Assembly: GCA_035493895.1 (NCBI GenBank)
Contig: DATJHM010000130.1
Location: 1-8,237 of the forward strand
Reading direction: 5' to 3'
Source of the DNA: DATJHM01 sp035493895
GTDB taxonomy: Bacteria > Chloroflexota > Ktedonobacteria > Ktedonobacterales > Ktedonobacteraceae
DNA length: 8,237 bases
Shown: piece by piece, positions 1-5,722 of the stretch
How the letters are laid out: every line of letters begins with the position of its first letter
Position numbering within the stretch: the first letter of the stretch is position 1
The notes under the pieces: generated by a model
Seen by the model: only the letters and a program-made list of their open reading frames with translations
The model's database searches: none
What the model was told of the DNA's origin: nothing
Translations under genes and position numbers: made by a program

Positions 1-47
1 ATGTCACGTAAATAAGCCTGTACCCGGTCCCCATCGCCGACAAGATG

Positions 48-203
48 GCCGGTGGGGGCCGCGGACCGGCATAAAGCCCGGTCCCTACCTGTGGTGTTTT
101 GCGGCTCGAATCGTCTTTGGCAAGGGGACGCCGATGGTCCCCATCCTCGAAGAAAGGCAGAGGTAGGGACCGGGCTTTATGCCGGTCCGCGGCCCCCCCG
201 GCC
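48..203. repeat. Nested palindromic element with long inverted arms
   Basis: Bases 54-90 are the exact reverse complement of 161-197 (37 bp). The match continues imperfectly to 48 and 203, where the G-run differs by one T and one base of length. The 70-base spacer (91-160) holds its own hairpin, GGGGAC (124-129) with GTCCCC (137-142). Each long arm is also nearly self-complementary: GGACCGG faces CCGGTCC across a short ATAAA-containing loop. Hairpins therefore lie within hairpins. A 10-bp direct repeat, GGTCCCCATC, occurs at 26-35 and 136-145. No protein is encoded. This looks like an interspersed palindromic repeat or a non-autonomous mobile element. It could also terminate transcription entering from the left. 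The repeat structure is certain; mobility is inferred. Confidence 0.85.
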
Positions 204-313
204 ATTTCGCCCCTTAGGTTGATGCGTATTGGTCGCACACAAGCCGCGCATCTACGAAGATAGGATGAGGAAGAGATTTAAGTTCCGTTTTTTGAATAAA
301 TAGAAGCAGAGTA

Positions 314-319
314 AAGGAG
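314..319 (+). promoter_or_regulatory. Shine-Dalgarno of narK-like gene
   Basis: AAGGAG lies 7 bases before the ATG at 327 and fixes that start. I found no convincing sigma70 promoter in 204-313. The gene may use another sigma factor or a weak promoter, or be read from further upstream. Confidence 0.75.
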
Positions 320-326
320 TAAGGAC

Positions 327-1541
327 ATGCAGACGTCTACAATTCCCGGCAAAGGGTCGACAGCAACAGTTTTTGCGTCATTTCTGCACTTTGACCTGTG
401 TTTCACGTTATGGGTCTTGCTGGGATCACTGAGTATTTTTATTACCAGAGAACTGGGACTCAATAGCGCTCAGCAGGGATTGATGGTGGCTGTCCCGACA
501 TTGAGCGGATCGATCATGCGCATCGTGATGGGGATCTTGAGCGATCGTTTCGGGGGCAAGCGGGTTGGAGTCATCATGCTGCTCTTCCTGTTTCTGCCGC
601 TGGTATTGGGCTGGCTTGTGCCGATAAACTTTTCCACCGTGCTCGTCCTCGGGCTCATGTTAGGCGTGGCGGGATCATCGTTCGCCGTCGTGCTGCCGTT
701 AGCGAGCCACTGGTATCCGCCCTCTCGTCAGGGATTGGTGATGGGTATCACGGCAGCGGGCAATATCGGAACCGTGATTGCGAATGTATCTGCGCCCTCG
801 CTGGCACAGGTGTATGGCTGGCATGCGGTGATGGGGATCTCGATACTTCCTCTGGCAATCGTGCTCCTGGTCTTTTCTCTGATGGCGAAGGATAGTCCCA
901 CGCGCCCTCGCAATATCCCCTTGAGCCGCTATATTGCCGCGTTACGCAGTGGCGATATCTGGTGGTTTTGCCTCTTCTATAGCGTCACCTTTGGCGGTTT
1001 TGTCGGACTCAGCACGTTTCTGCCGCTGTTTTTAAAGAACCAGTATGCCATGAATCCGGTCGAGGCGGGCCTGTGGACGGCGCTGGCGGCTTTCCTGGGG
1101 AGCACCGTTCGTCCTCTTGGTGGTTTCCTCTCTGATAGAATGGGGGGCGTGCGCATCCTGACGATTTTGCTGGTGGGGATTGGCGTGGCCTACTTCGCAA
1201 TCTCCCTGTTGCCAGCTCTGGGCGTGATGATGTGGCTGCTCTTCCTGATTATGATCTGCCTGGGCATGGGTAATGGCGCGGTCTTCCAACTGGTGCCGGT
1301 GCGCTTCCGCCGCGAGATCGGCATTGCGAGCGGACTGGTTGGCGCATTCGGGGGCGTGGGTGGTTTCTTCCTCCCCACCTTATTAGGAAGCGTAAAACAG
1401 ATTAGCGGCTCTTATAGCCTTGGTCTGGTTATCCTTGCCACGGTAGCTATGATTGCCTTGATTGCATTGCGCCTTCTAGTTGTGGTACAACAGGGCTGGT
1501 CAGTGACTTCTGGTGTAACAGTTGAAAATAAAGCTGCGTAA
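327..1541 (+). CDS. narK: NarK-family nitrate/nitrite MFS transporter
   Basis: This is a 404-residue inner-membrane transporter of the major facilitator superfamily, in the nitrate/nitrite porter group. It moves nitrate in and/or nitrite out. About twelve hydrophobic segments are visible. Family hallmarks are present: a first nitrate signature around GITAAGNIGT (140-149), a second around GLVGAFGGVGGFFLP (336-350), and MFS loop motifs LSDRFGGKR (71-79) and LSDRMGGVR (268-276). Arg65 in the second helix (SIMR) and Arg262 (VRPLGG) match the two substrate-binding arginines known in E. coli NarK. The ATG is set by AAGGAG 7 bases upstream. A sensor gene starts 9 bp after the stop, so the two are probably co-transcribed. 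No nitrate reductase gene is in view, so respiratory versus assimilatory use cannot be decided. The family call is firm; direction of transport is not. Confidence 0.92.
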   Translation: MQTSTIPGKGSTATVFASFLHFDLCFTLWVLLGSLSIFITRELGLNSAQQGLMVAVPTLSGSIMRIVMGILSDRFGGKRVGVIMLLFLFLPLVLGWLVPINFSTVLVLGLMLGVAGSSFAVVLPLASHWYPPSRQGLVMGITAAGNIGTVIANVSAPSLAQVYGWHAVMGISILPLAIVLLVFSLMAKDSPTRPRNIPLSRYIAALRSGDIWWFCLFYSVTFGGFVGLSTFLPLFLKNQYAMNPVEAGLWTALAAFLGSTVRPLGGFLSDRMGGVRILTILLVGIGVAYFAISLLPALGVMMWLLFLIMICLGMGNGAVFQLVPVRFRREIGIASGLVGAFGGVGGFFLPTLLGSVKQISGSYSLGLVILATVAMIALIALRLLVVVQQGWSVTSGVTVENKAA

Positions 1542-1550
1542 TAATCTCGT

Positions 1551-2528
1551 ATGAATCGATGGTCACGGGGGCAGCGTCAGGTACATCGTCTGACGCTGCT
1601 TTATATCACCGCACTCAGTACCGTTGCTTTGCTCTCCGTACTGGGTCAGATTGTCATCCAGGCTGCGCTACAACAGCAATCGAGCGATGCCCTGGTCATT
1701 AATGTGGCCGGGCGTCAACGCATGCTCAGTCAGCGTCTGAGTAAGGACGCCCTCGCGCTTGAAGTGTTTCCCGATGCGCAGGATCGTCAGCAGAATGCGC
1801 ACGAATTGCAGAGTGTGGTTACGTTGTGGCAAAGCAGTCAGGAAGGCTTGCAGAATGGCAATAAGGCGTCAGGCTTGCCCGGGCACAATAGCAAGAAGAT
1901 AGAGCAGCTATTTGGGAAGATTGAGCCTGAGTATCAATCAATGCTGCATGCGTCCACTGTGTTGCTCTCTCTCGTCAAAGCGGGAGGAACGCCGTCTCAT
2001 CCTGTCTCTAACGCTGCCCTGTTGCCTCAGATTCGCGTGATACTGGGAGCGCAAGCGGATTTTCTGACGGGCATGGATGCGATTGTGACGCAGTATCAAC
2101 TGGAAGCGGAGGCGCACGTTGCGCGCTTAAAGCTCATTGAGTTTGTGCTGCTGGCATTAACATTGCTAGTCTTGCTGCTCGAGGGCCTGTTCATATTTCG
2201 TCCCGCCGTCGGACAACTGCAACAGACGCTCGTGGACCTGCTCCAGGCCAACGAGCGCGCCTCACGCGCAGAAGTGACGCGTAAAAGAGCCGAGCGTATC
2301 CTGGCTCTCAATGAAGCGCTTGCTGCCAGACAGGAAGATACGCCGCACGCGCGCATTGTCGCTCTGGACCACTATCAGGTACGTGATCGGGATGGGAGCT
2401 ATCACGATGTCCACCGTCGCGAAATCGAGGGGCAGTCCCTGTTCGTTTGCGCATGTTCACTCTATCAGGAACAAAAAATCTGCCCACACTCTCTTGCAGC
2501 GTCGGCCTTGCATATGGTGTCGCGCTGA
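1551..2528 (+). CDS. Membrane sensor: PilJ/NarX-like N-terminus with C-terminal SWIM zinc finger
   Basis: The protein has 325 residues. A short basic N-terminus leads to a transmembrane helix (about 15-38). Next is an extracytoplasmic region that opens with VINVAGRQRMLSQRLSK (49-65), the signature of the PilJ-type N-terminal domain and close to the P-box that binds nitrate in NarX. A second helix spans about 194-217. A charged, probably coiled-coil stretch (221-262) follows. The last 60 residues (about 265-325) look like a SWIM zinc finger: Cys300-x-Cys302, eight residues, Cys311-x-His313, preceded by a VRDRDGSYHDV strand. No kinase, methyl-accepting or cyclase domain is present. The gene starts 9 bp after narK with no clear Shine-Dalgarno sequence, suggesting translational coupling. 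Nitrate sensing is inferred from the signature and the neighbour. The SWIM finger may carry the signal to DNA or a protein partner. Confidence 0.8.
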   Translation: MNRWSRGQRQVHRLTLLYITALSTVALLSVLGQIVIQAALQQQSSDALVINVAGRQRMLSQRLSKDALALEVFPDAQDRQQNAHELQSVVTLWQSSQEGLQNGNKASGLPGHNSKKIEQLFGKIEPEYQSMLHASTVLLSLVKAGGTPSHPVSNAALLPQIRVILGAQADFLTGMDAIVTQYQLEAEAHVARLKLIEFVLLALTLLVLLLEGLFIFRPAVGQLQQTLVDLLQANERASRAEVTRKRAERILALNEALAARQEDTPHARIVALDHYQVRDRDGSYHDVHRREIEGQSLFVCACSLYQEQKICPHSLAASALHMVSR

Positions 2529-2534
2529 TCTCGG

Positions 2535-3503
2535 TCAGGAATGGAGCTGTAGAAGTTCTTTTGCAATCTGCCCATAGACGTGTTGCTGGGCTTCAGGATA
2601 GCTGATGGCGCGGTTGGCTGTGAAGGCGGTCTTCAATGTTGCCATGATACGCTGCTGAAAGGTGGATAAGTAGGGCTGTTGCACCTCGAAGGTGGGCATC
2701 ACGCGGAGGGCGATCTGTTCCAGATTGTAAAAGTCGCGAGGCGGGAAGGCGAGTGGGAGCATCGCGTTATAGTTTTGCATAAGCTCCTGGCGCGCCTGAG
2801 CCGAGAAATAGCCAGCCTGCGTGCTTGCCAGCAAGAAACAGCCTGCGATCCGCTTGCTATGCATGATCGGGAAAGCGGCCGCGCTAACGACGTGTTCGGG
2901 CGTATTGCTCATCAGGCGTTGTCCTGGATTGATCTCCTCAATGATCTGCTGCTGACCCGAAGAGACGGCCTGACCCGCGAGCGATTCTGCGCCGAGGAAG
3001 CGCGTGCGTATCTCTATCTGGTTCAGCCAGGGAGAGGTTCCCAGCGCAATATATTCGCGCAAGCAGGAAACGGTCTTATCTTCCGAGGGCATGCATTGTA
3101 CGATGCTCAAAGAGATGCCGAGGCCATCAGGGTCCAGTTGTTTTACTGCCTCAGCAAGAACTGCCGTACAGATCGACCAGAAACGCGACTCATCTGGCGC
3201 GCTGGCATAGAGCTCAAGCACACGAGCCGATAGGGCAATGGAGGCAATATGTGGAAGTTCATCGATCCGATCGTCGGCGAAGGCATCAAACTCTTCCTCA
3301 ATCAGCGTACGCAGAAGCATCTGGCGCTGGGGAACAGCCTGGAGAAGCATGTGTAGCTGCTGATGGCTGGGAGTTCCGGTATGCTGAGCCCAGGCGACCA
3401 GGGTTTCTGTATCGATTTCCACCGCTCTGGCAATCTTTTTGCGCTGGCGTGGATTCTTGATGAGATCAGAGAGAAGATCGCGCCATGTCTGGTAATCTTG
3501 CAT
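2535..3503 (-). CDS. Putative transcriptional regulator, HTH-like N-terminus and GAF-like domain
   Basis: From the ATG at 3503 the protein has 322 residues. Residues about 5-62 are helical and basic (NPRQRKKIARAVEIDTETL), resembling an Xre-type helix-turn-helix. Residues about 100-255 resemble a GAF sensory domain: SRFWSICTAVLAEAV helix, GISLSIVQCM strand, AGQAVSSGQQQIIEE, and a VVSAAAFPIMHSKRIAGCFLLAS strand pair. The last 65 residues are helical. The frame is open to an ATG at 3626, but that codon lies upstream of a strong promoter (3558-3587) that drives this gene. AGGA sits 8 bases before the ATG at 3503, and only touches the alternative ATG at 3512, so 3503 is preferred. It converges on the narK-sensor unit with 6 bp between stops, so the two transcripts may overlap. 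Ligand and target genes are unknown. GAF is moderately sure, the HTH less so. Confidence 0.72.
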   Translation of the reverse strand: MQDYQTWRDLLSDLIKNPRQRKKIARAVEIDTETLVAWAQHTGTPSHQQLHMLLQAVPQRQMLLRTLIEEEFDAFADDRIDELPHIASIALSARVLELYASAPDESRFWSICTAVLAEAVKQLDPDGLGISLSIVQCMPSEDKTVSCLREYIALGTSPWLNQIEIRTRFLGAESLAGQAVSSGQQQIIEEINPGQRLMSNTPEHVVSAAAFPIMHSKRIAGCFLLASTQAGYFSAQARQELMQNYNAMLPLAFPPRDFYNLEQIALRVMPTFEVQQPYLSTFQQRIMATLKTAFTANRAISYPEAQQHVYGQIAKELLQLHS

Positions 3504-3545
3504 CCATAGCATCCTGTGAGTAGTGTGTTGAGAGCGTATTTGCTC

Positions 3546-3559
3546 GTGTACTGTTACAC
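3546..3559. promoter_or_regulatory. Candidate operator over the start site of the GAF regulator
   Basis: GTGTA (3546-3550) and TACAC (3555-3559) form a 5-bp inverted repeat with a 4-base centre. It touches the -10 box and covers the predicted transcription start. That is a usual place for a repressor or autoregulator. The repeat is short, so chance is possible. Confidence 0.35.
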
Positions 3560-3587
3560 TATAGCAGTGAAGATTATGGTGTGTCAA
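3558..3587 (-). promoter_or_regulatory. Sigma70-type promoter of the GAF regulator
   Basis: On the minus strand, a perfect TTGACA (3582-3587) stands 18 bases before TATAGT (3558-3563), which is preceded by TGC as in an extended -10. Transcription should begin near 3551, giving a leader of about 48 nt to the ATG at 3503. This rules out the upstream ATG at 3626. Confidence 0.75.
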
Positions 3588-3666
3588 GGGATTTTTGCGA
3601 ACACGAAAATAAGCAAGGAGACCCACTGACCTTACGTCAGGAGGTCCGCTTGCCGTAACTATGCCT

Positions 3667-3710
3667 CAACGGAGAAAAGCTGCCCGATCCGTTGACCAGA
3701 CAGCTTTTCT
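3667..3710 (-). terminator. Hairpin downstream of the HdeD-like gene, with a competing stem
   Basis: AGAAAAGCTG (3673-3682) is the exact reverse complement of CAGCTTTTCT (3701-3710), with an 18-base loop. It lies 25 bases after the stop of the leftward HdeD-like gene. Its T-rich part is inside the stem rather than after it, so it is a weak intrinsic terminator at best. A second pair, CAACGG (3667-3672) with CCGTTG (3689-3694), interlocks with it in A-B-A'-B' order. The two stems must therefore compete or form a pseudoknot. Confidence 0.5.
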
Positions 3711-3734
3711 TTACAATGTAATCCTATCCCGTTT

Positions 3735-4307
3735 TCAGGTGAGCCGTGCCCTTGCAGATGAGGCCCAGGCGCGCAGTTGGAAGGCGTGAATGAGAAAGAC
3801 GACGCCGAAGATGATGCTGTAGATGCCGAGCAGCCAGAGTAGAGACAGCAGGCCAGCGCCAGGACGAATAAAGAGAAGAATACCAAACACAATCGAGAGA
3901 ATGCCCGCAAGAGCCAGTAGCCACTCTCGGGAGATATATTCCCGCAAGATAATGGCGGCCGCAATCTCCATGATCCCGGTCAGAATGGCCCAGGCGGCAA
4001 CAATGTAGAGCAGGATCAGCGCCGTAATGCCTGGATAGACAAAGGCGAGGATACCGGCGATAATGCTGAGCACGCCTTCCGCGAGTATCCATCCCCAGCG
4101 ACTCAGCGATTCTCGTTCGCGAATTGCCACGACGATTGCTACGATCCCATCGATGATTGCGTAGATCGCAAAGACGATAATAAGCGCCAGCAGCGCAATG
4201 CCCGGGTAGAAGAGGACAATCAGGCCGAAAATGATGGCTAGCACGCCTCTGAGTGCCAGCATCCACCAGTTTCGTAAGGCGACTTGAGGATGGGCTGCTT
4301 GTATCAT
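3735..4307 (-). CDS. HdeD/DUF308-family membrane protein
   Basis: The protein has 190 residues, almost all hydrophobic, with six predicted membrane helices in three pairs. Each pair starts with a repeat of one motif: RGVLAIIFGLIVLFYPGIAL (20-39), EGVLSIIAGILAFVYPGITA (77-96) and AGILSIVFGILLFIRPGAGL (134-153). This triplicated xGILxIxxGxLxFxxPG pattern is typical of the HdeD/DUF308 family, whose E. coli member contributes to acid resistance at high cell density. The role here is not known and a stress link is only inferred. The start is supported by AAGGA 8 bases before the ATG. The gene stands alone, with a palindrome in its leader (4325-4340) and another at 4411-4428 that may bind regulators. 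No clear promoter was seen. Confidence 0.88.
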   Translation of the reverse strand: MIQAAHPQVALRNWWMLALRGVLAIIFGLIVLFYPGIALLALIIVFAIYAIIDGIVAIVVAIRERESLSRWGWILAEGVLSIIAGILAFVYPGITALILLYIVAAWAILTGIMEIAAAIILREYISREWLLALAGILSIVFGILLFIRPGAGLLSLLWLLGIYSIIFGVVFLIHAFQLRAWASSARARLT

Positions 4308-4324
4308 AGCGTCTTTCCTTCTCC

Positions 4325-4340
4325 CTCAACAGATGTTGAG
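4325..4340. promoter_or_regulatory. Palindrome in the HdeD-like gene leader
   Basis: CTCAAC (4325-4330) and GTTGAG (4335-4340) form a perfect 6-bp inverted repeat around a 4-base centre. It sits directly before the purine-rich ribosome-binding region of the leftward HdeD-like gene (AAGGA at 4316-4320). As DNA it could be an operator; as RNA, a small hairpin beside the ribosome site. Confidence 0.45.
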
Positions 4341-4408
4341 ATAATCGCTAACAGAACTAAAAGCAGAAATGGACTACTCTCACCGTGGCCCCTTCGAGCC
4401 GTTGCAAG

Positions 4409-4428
4409 CTCCGGTTTGCAAACCAGAG
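4409..4428. promoter_or_regulatory. 12-bp perfect palindrome, extended to about 20 bp
   Basis: GGTTTGCAAACC (4413-4424) is a perfect palindrome. Outside it, CTC and GAG also pair after one mismatch, giving about 20 symmetric positions. It lies about 110 bp upstream of the HdeD-like gene and about 100 bp before the rightward promoter at 4526. A dimeric regulator could act on either. No factor can be named. Confidence 0.4.
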
Positions 4429-4525
4429 TTCATGATACTCAAGTTGTCTCAAAAAAATGGAATGTGCAAGCTCATAAGTAGAGACGTTTGAAATCTTGTG
4501 ATCGTTACTCTGACTATTTTATCCA

Positions 4526-4554
4526 TTGATTTTCCCTGTGGAACAGATTATACT
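4526..4554 (+). promoter_or_regulatory. Near-consensus sigma70 promoter pointing right
   Basis: TTGATT (4526-4531) and TATACT (4549-4554) are separated by exactly 17 bases, the preferred spacing. Each box matches the consensus at five or four of six positions. Transcription should start near 4561. The next convincing protein gene begins over 500 bases later, so the first product is a non-coding RNA or a long leader. Confidence 0.65.
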
Positions 4555-4560
4555 TGCATA

Positions 4561-4740
4561 CAGGCACAAACTATTCTAAATGCCTCTAGAAAGATAGTTT
4601 TTATGCTACCCACAACGTTACGTCTTGTCTCCGTCGACGCGGAGGTCTGCTGGTAGCAGGCGAAGACGATAGCACGGTCCTCTTGTTAGCCGTGGCTATC
4701 TTGAAGTGAAGAATGTCGCGAGCACTTCCGCGCATTTTTT
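4561..4740 (+). ncRNA. Candidate structured RNA of about 180 nt
   Basis: The segment runs from the predicted start of the promoter at 4526-4554 to the T-run of a terminator-like hairpin. Complementary arms found by eye are: AAACTAT/ATAGTTT (4568-4574/4594-4600); an enclosing stem CGTCTT/AAGACG (4621-4626/4663-4668) around two hairpins, CTCCG/CGGAG (4629-4633/4640-4644) and CTGCT/AGCAG (4647-4651/4655-4659), which together form a three-way junction; then GATAGCACGG with CCGTGGCTATC (4668-4677/4690-4700, one bulged G). The terminator ends it. GAAGTG (4703-4708) can also pair with CACTTC (4723-4728) in the terminator loop. No convincing protein is encoded. It matches no RNA family I recognise: it lacks the 6S rod, the SRP tetraloop and the T-box motif. 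It may be an sRNA or a regulatory leader. Confidence 0.45.
4712..4740 (+). terminator. Intrinsic terminator-like hairpin ending the candidate RNA
   Basis: AATG-t-CGCG (4712-4720) pairs with CGCGCATT (4729-4736), with one bulged T and an 8-base loop. Six Ts (4735-4740) follow or end the stem. The loop CACTTC can pair with GAAGTG just upstream (4703-4708), which could compete with termination. Confidence 0.55.
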
Positions 4741-4770
4741 CTTGCTGTGCTACTCTTCTAGCAGTGTGAC

Positions 4771-4802
4771 CGCCTGTTCTCTTTATGAGCAGGTGCCTTT
4801 TT
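4771..4802 (+). terminator. Second terminator-like hairpin
   Basis: CGCCTGTTC (4771-4779) pairs with GAGCAGGTG (4787-4795) over nine positions, two of them G-U, around a 7-base loop. CC and then TTTTT (4798-4802) follow. It stands just after the first terminator and could be a backup for it. Confidence 0.45.
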
Positions 4803-5093
4803 GTTGCACATAGATTTTCTTCCCTCTGTCTCAAGCAGCCTCACCGCGTCCCATCCTCAGCACTTCCTGCTGCATTTTTCTTTGTGGTAAAACGCGCAGG
4901 GGAAGTATGCCCATTGCTTTTGCGCATTTTTCCTGCTATCCCTGCGCATGGTTTACCTGTGAACAACACGGTCAGAAAGGACCTTCTTTTATGTTGAGTA
5001 TGTACTGTACCACACCCATTGTGCTGGATCTTTTCCGTGGGCTGGCCGGAAGCGCCAGCCTCTCCTTGAAACACAGAACGCTATTGTTACAAA
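4803..5093. other. Intergenic stretch without a convincing gene
   Basis: Short open frames here (for example 4785-4997 and 4907-5197 on the plus strand) have no recognisable domain, and no good ribosome-binding site was seen for them. Visible structures are the hairpin at 4889-4931, a clean GGCTGGC/GCCAGCC hairpin (5040-5046/5054-5060) with no T-run, and the small palindrome GTACTGTAC near 5001-5009. The stretch is probably leader sequence of the RNHCP gene. A weak promoter candidate, TTGAGT with CATTGT 17 bases on (about 4995-5023), is not strong enough to call. Confidence 0.5.
4889..4931 (+). terminator. Third terminator-like hairpin in the 4.5-5.1 kb gap
   Basis: AAAAcGCGCA (4889-4898) pairs with TGCGCaTTTT (4921-4930) with a single mismatch and ends in a T-run. 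Inside the loop, GGG and CCC can pair as well. With As on one side and Ts on the other, it could work in both directions. Confidence 0.45.
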
Positions 5094-5101
5094 GGAAGAG
5101 G
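5094..5101 (+). promoter_or_regulatory. Shine-Dalgarno deciding the TTG start
   Basis: GGAAGAGG ends 7 bases before the TTG at 5109. It is the main reason to accept this non-ATG start, because the frame has no other usual start codon before the zinc-ribbon domain. Confidence 0.65.
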
Positions 5102-5108
5102 TCCATCA

Positions 5109-5687
5109 TTGGGCAAAACATACAGAAGCGATCCAGATCGAGACCGCGAGCAAGCTGGTCTCTCAAACGGGAAACACAAATATCGCTCATCATATGAAGA
5201 GGTATTCAAGTATTCGTCCATCGCGGGTGGTCATCGTAAGAATCAGCGGACAGAGGGCGCTATTCACGCATCGACTGAAAAGCCTGCTGCGAACAAGCCC
5301 AGGTATAGACAGGAGGAGGAGGTCTTTAAATGTCGGCATTGCCATCAGTTTGTGTGCCCACCTGCGTATGGCTCACGACATAGAAACCACTGTCCGTTCT
5401 GTCTGTTCTCTCGTCATGTTGATGAAAAGCGTCCGGGGGATCGGATGAGTACCTGTGGGGAAAGTATGGAACCGATCGGGCATTTCCAACGCCCAAACGG
5501 AGAATATGTCATCGTACACCGTTGTTTCGGCTGCGCGTTTGAGCGCTTTAACCGTATCGCGGCGGATGATGACTTTGCGCTGGTGTTGTCCTTCCCTGAA
5601 CTGTCACCACGCAGTAGCCGCGAGATAAAGGCGCAACGTCTACAACGTGAGGGCGGAGAAGAAGCGGATACCAGCCAGATCGCCTGA
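5109..5687 (+). CDS. RNHCP-domain zinc-ribbon protein
   Basis: The protein has 192 residues. The C-terminal two thirds (72-160) carry an RNHCP domain, recognised by the literal motif RNHCPFC (92-98). Cysteine pairs C75/C78 (CRHC), C95/C98 (CPFC) and C139/C142 (CFGC), with C83 and C116, probably bind zinc. GDRMSTCGESMEP (110-122) is also typical. The family's function is unknown; nucleic-acid or ribosome binding would fit but is not shown. The start is TTG, supported by GGAAGAGG 7 bases upstream. No ATG, GTG or TTG follows in frame before the domain, and an in-frame TGA at 5067 bounds it upstream. The basic, polar extension of about 70 residues is longer than in the usual family members of about 100-130 residues. 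The gene stands alone, with hairpin-rich DNA on both sides. Confidence 0.85.
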   Translation: MGKTYRSDPDRDREQAGLSNGKHKYRSSYEEVFKYSSIAGGHRKNQRTEGAIHASTEKPAANKPRYRQEEEVFKCRHCHQFVCPPAYGSRHRNHCPFCLFSRHVDEKRPGDRMSTCGESMEPIGHFQRPNGEYVIVHRCFGCAFERFNRIAADDDFALVLSFPELSPRSSREIKAQRLQREGGEEADTSQIA

Positions 5688-5722
5688 GCCCCTGTTCTAC
5701 ACCTATCAATTCCGTAGCGTCG

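Noticed and set aside
1..15. Short frame ATGTCACGTAAATAA at the window edge
   Set aside because: Only four codons lie in view. It may be the tail of an upstream gene or chance, and nothing supports either.
48..203. CRISPR array
   Set aside because: There are only two inverted copies, not regularly spaced direct repeats.
219..247. Promoter for narK beginning at TTGATG
   Set aside because: No -10-like hexamer lies at 16-18 bases distance.
2679..3233. 184-residue plus-strand open frame
   Set aside because: It lies wholly inside the leftward GAF regulator, shows no family motif, and is the expected antisense shadow of a coding frame.
3724..4329. 201-residue minus-strand open frame overlapping the HdeD-like gene
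   Set aside because: It is another frame of the same region, with Arg/His/Cys-rich sequence. The HdeD frame has clear repeats and membrane helices.
4561..4740. Identification of the candidate RNA as 6S, SRP RNA, tmRNA or a T-box
   Set aside because: There is no long rod with paired ends, no GGAA tetraloop motif, no tRNA-like ends and no T-box sequence. It was left as unassigned.
4601..4834. Minus-strand 77-residue frame and other small frames in the 4.5-5.1 kb gap
   Set aside because: No ribosome site or domain was found, and the sequence is better explained by RNA-type hairpins.
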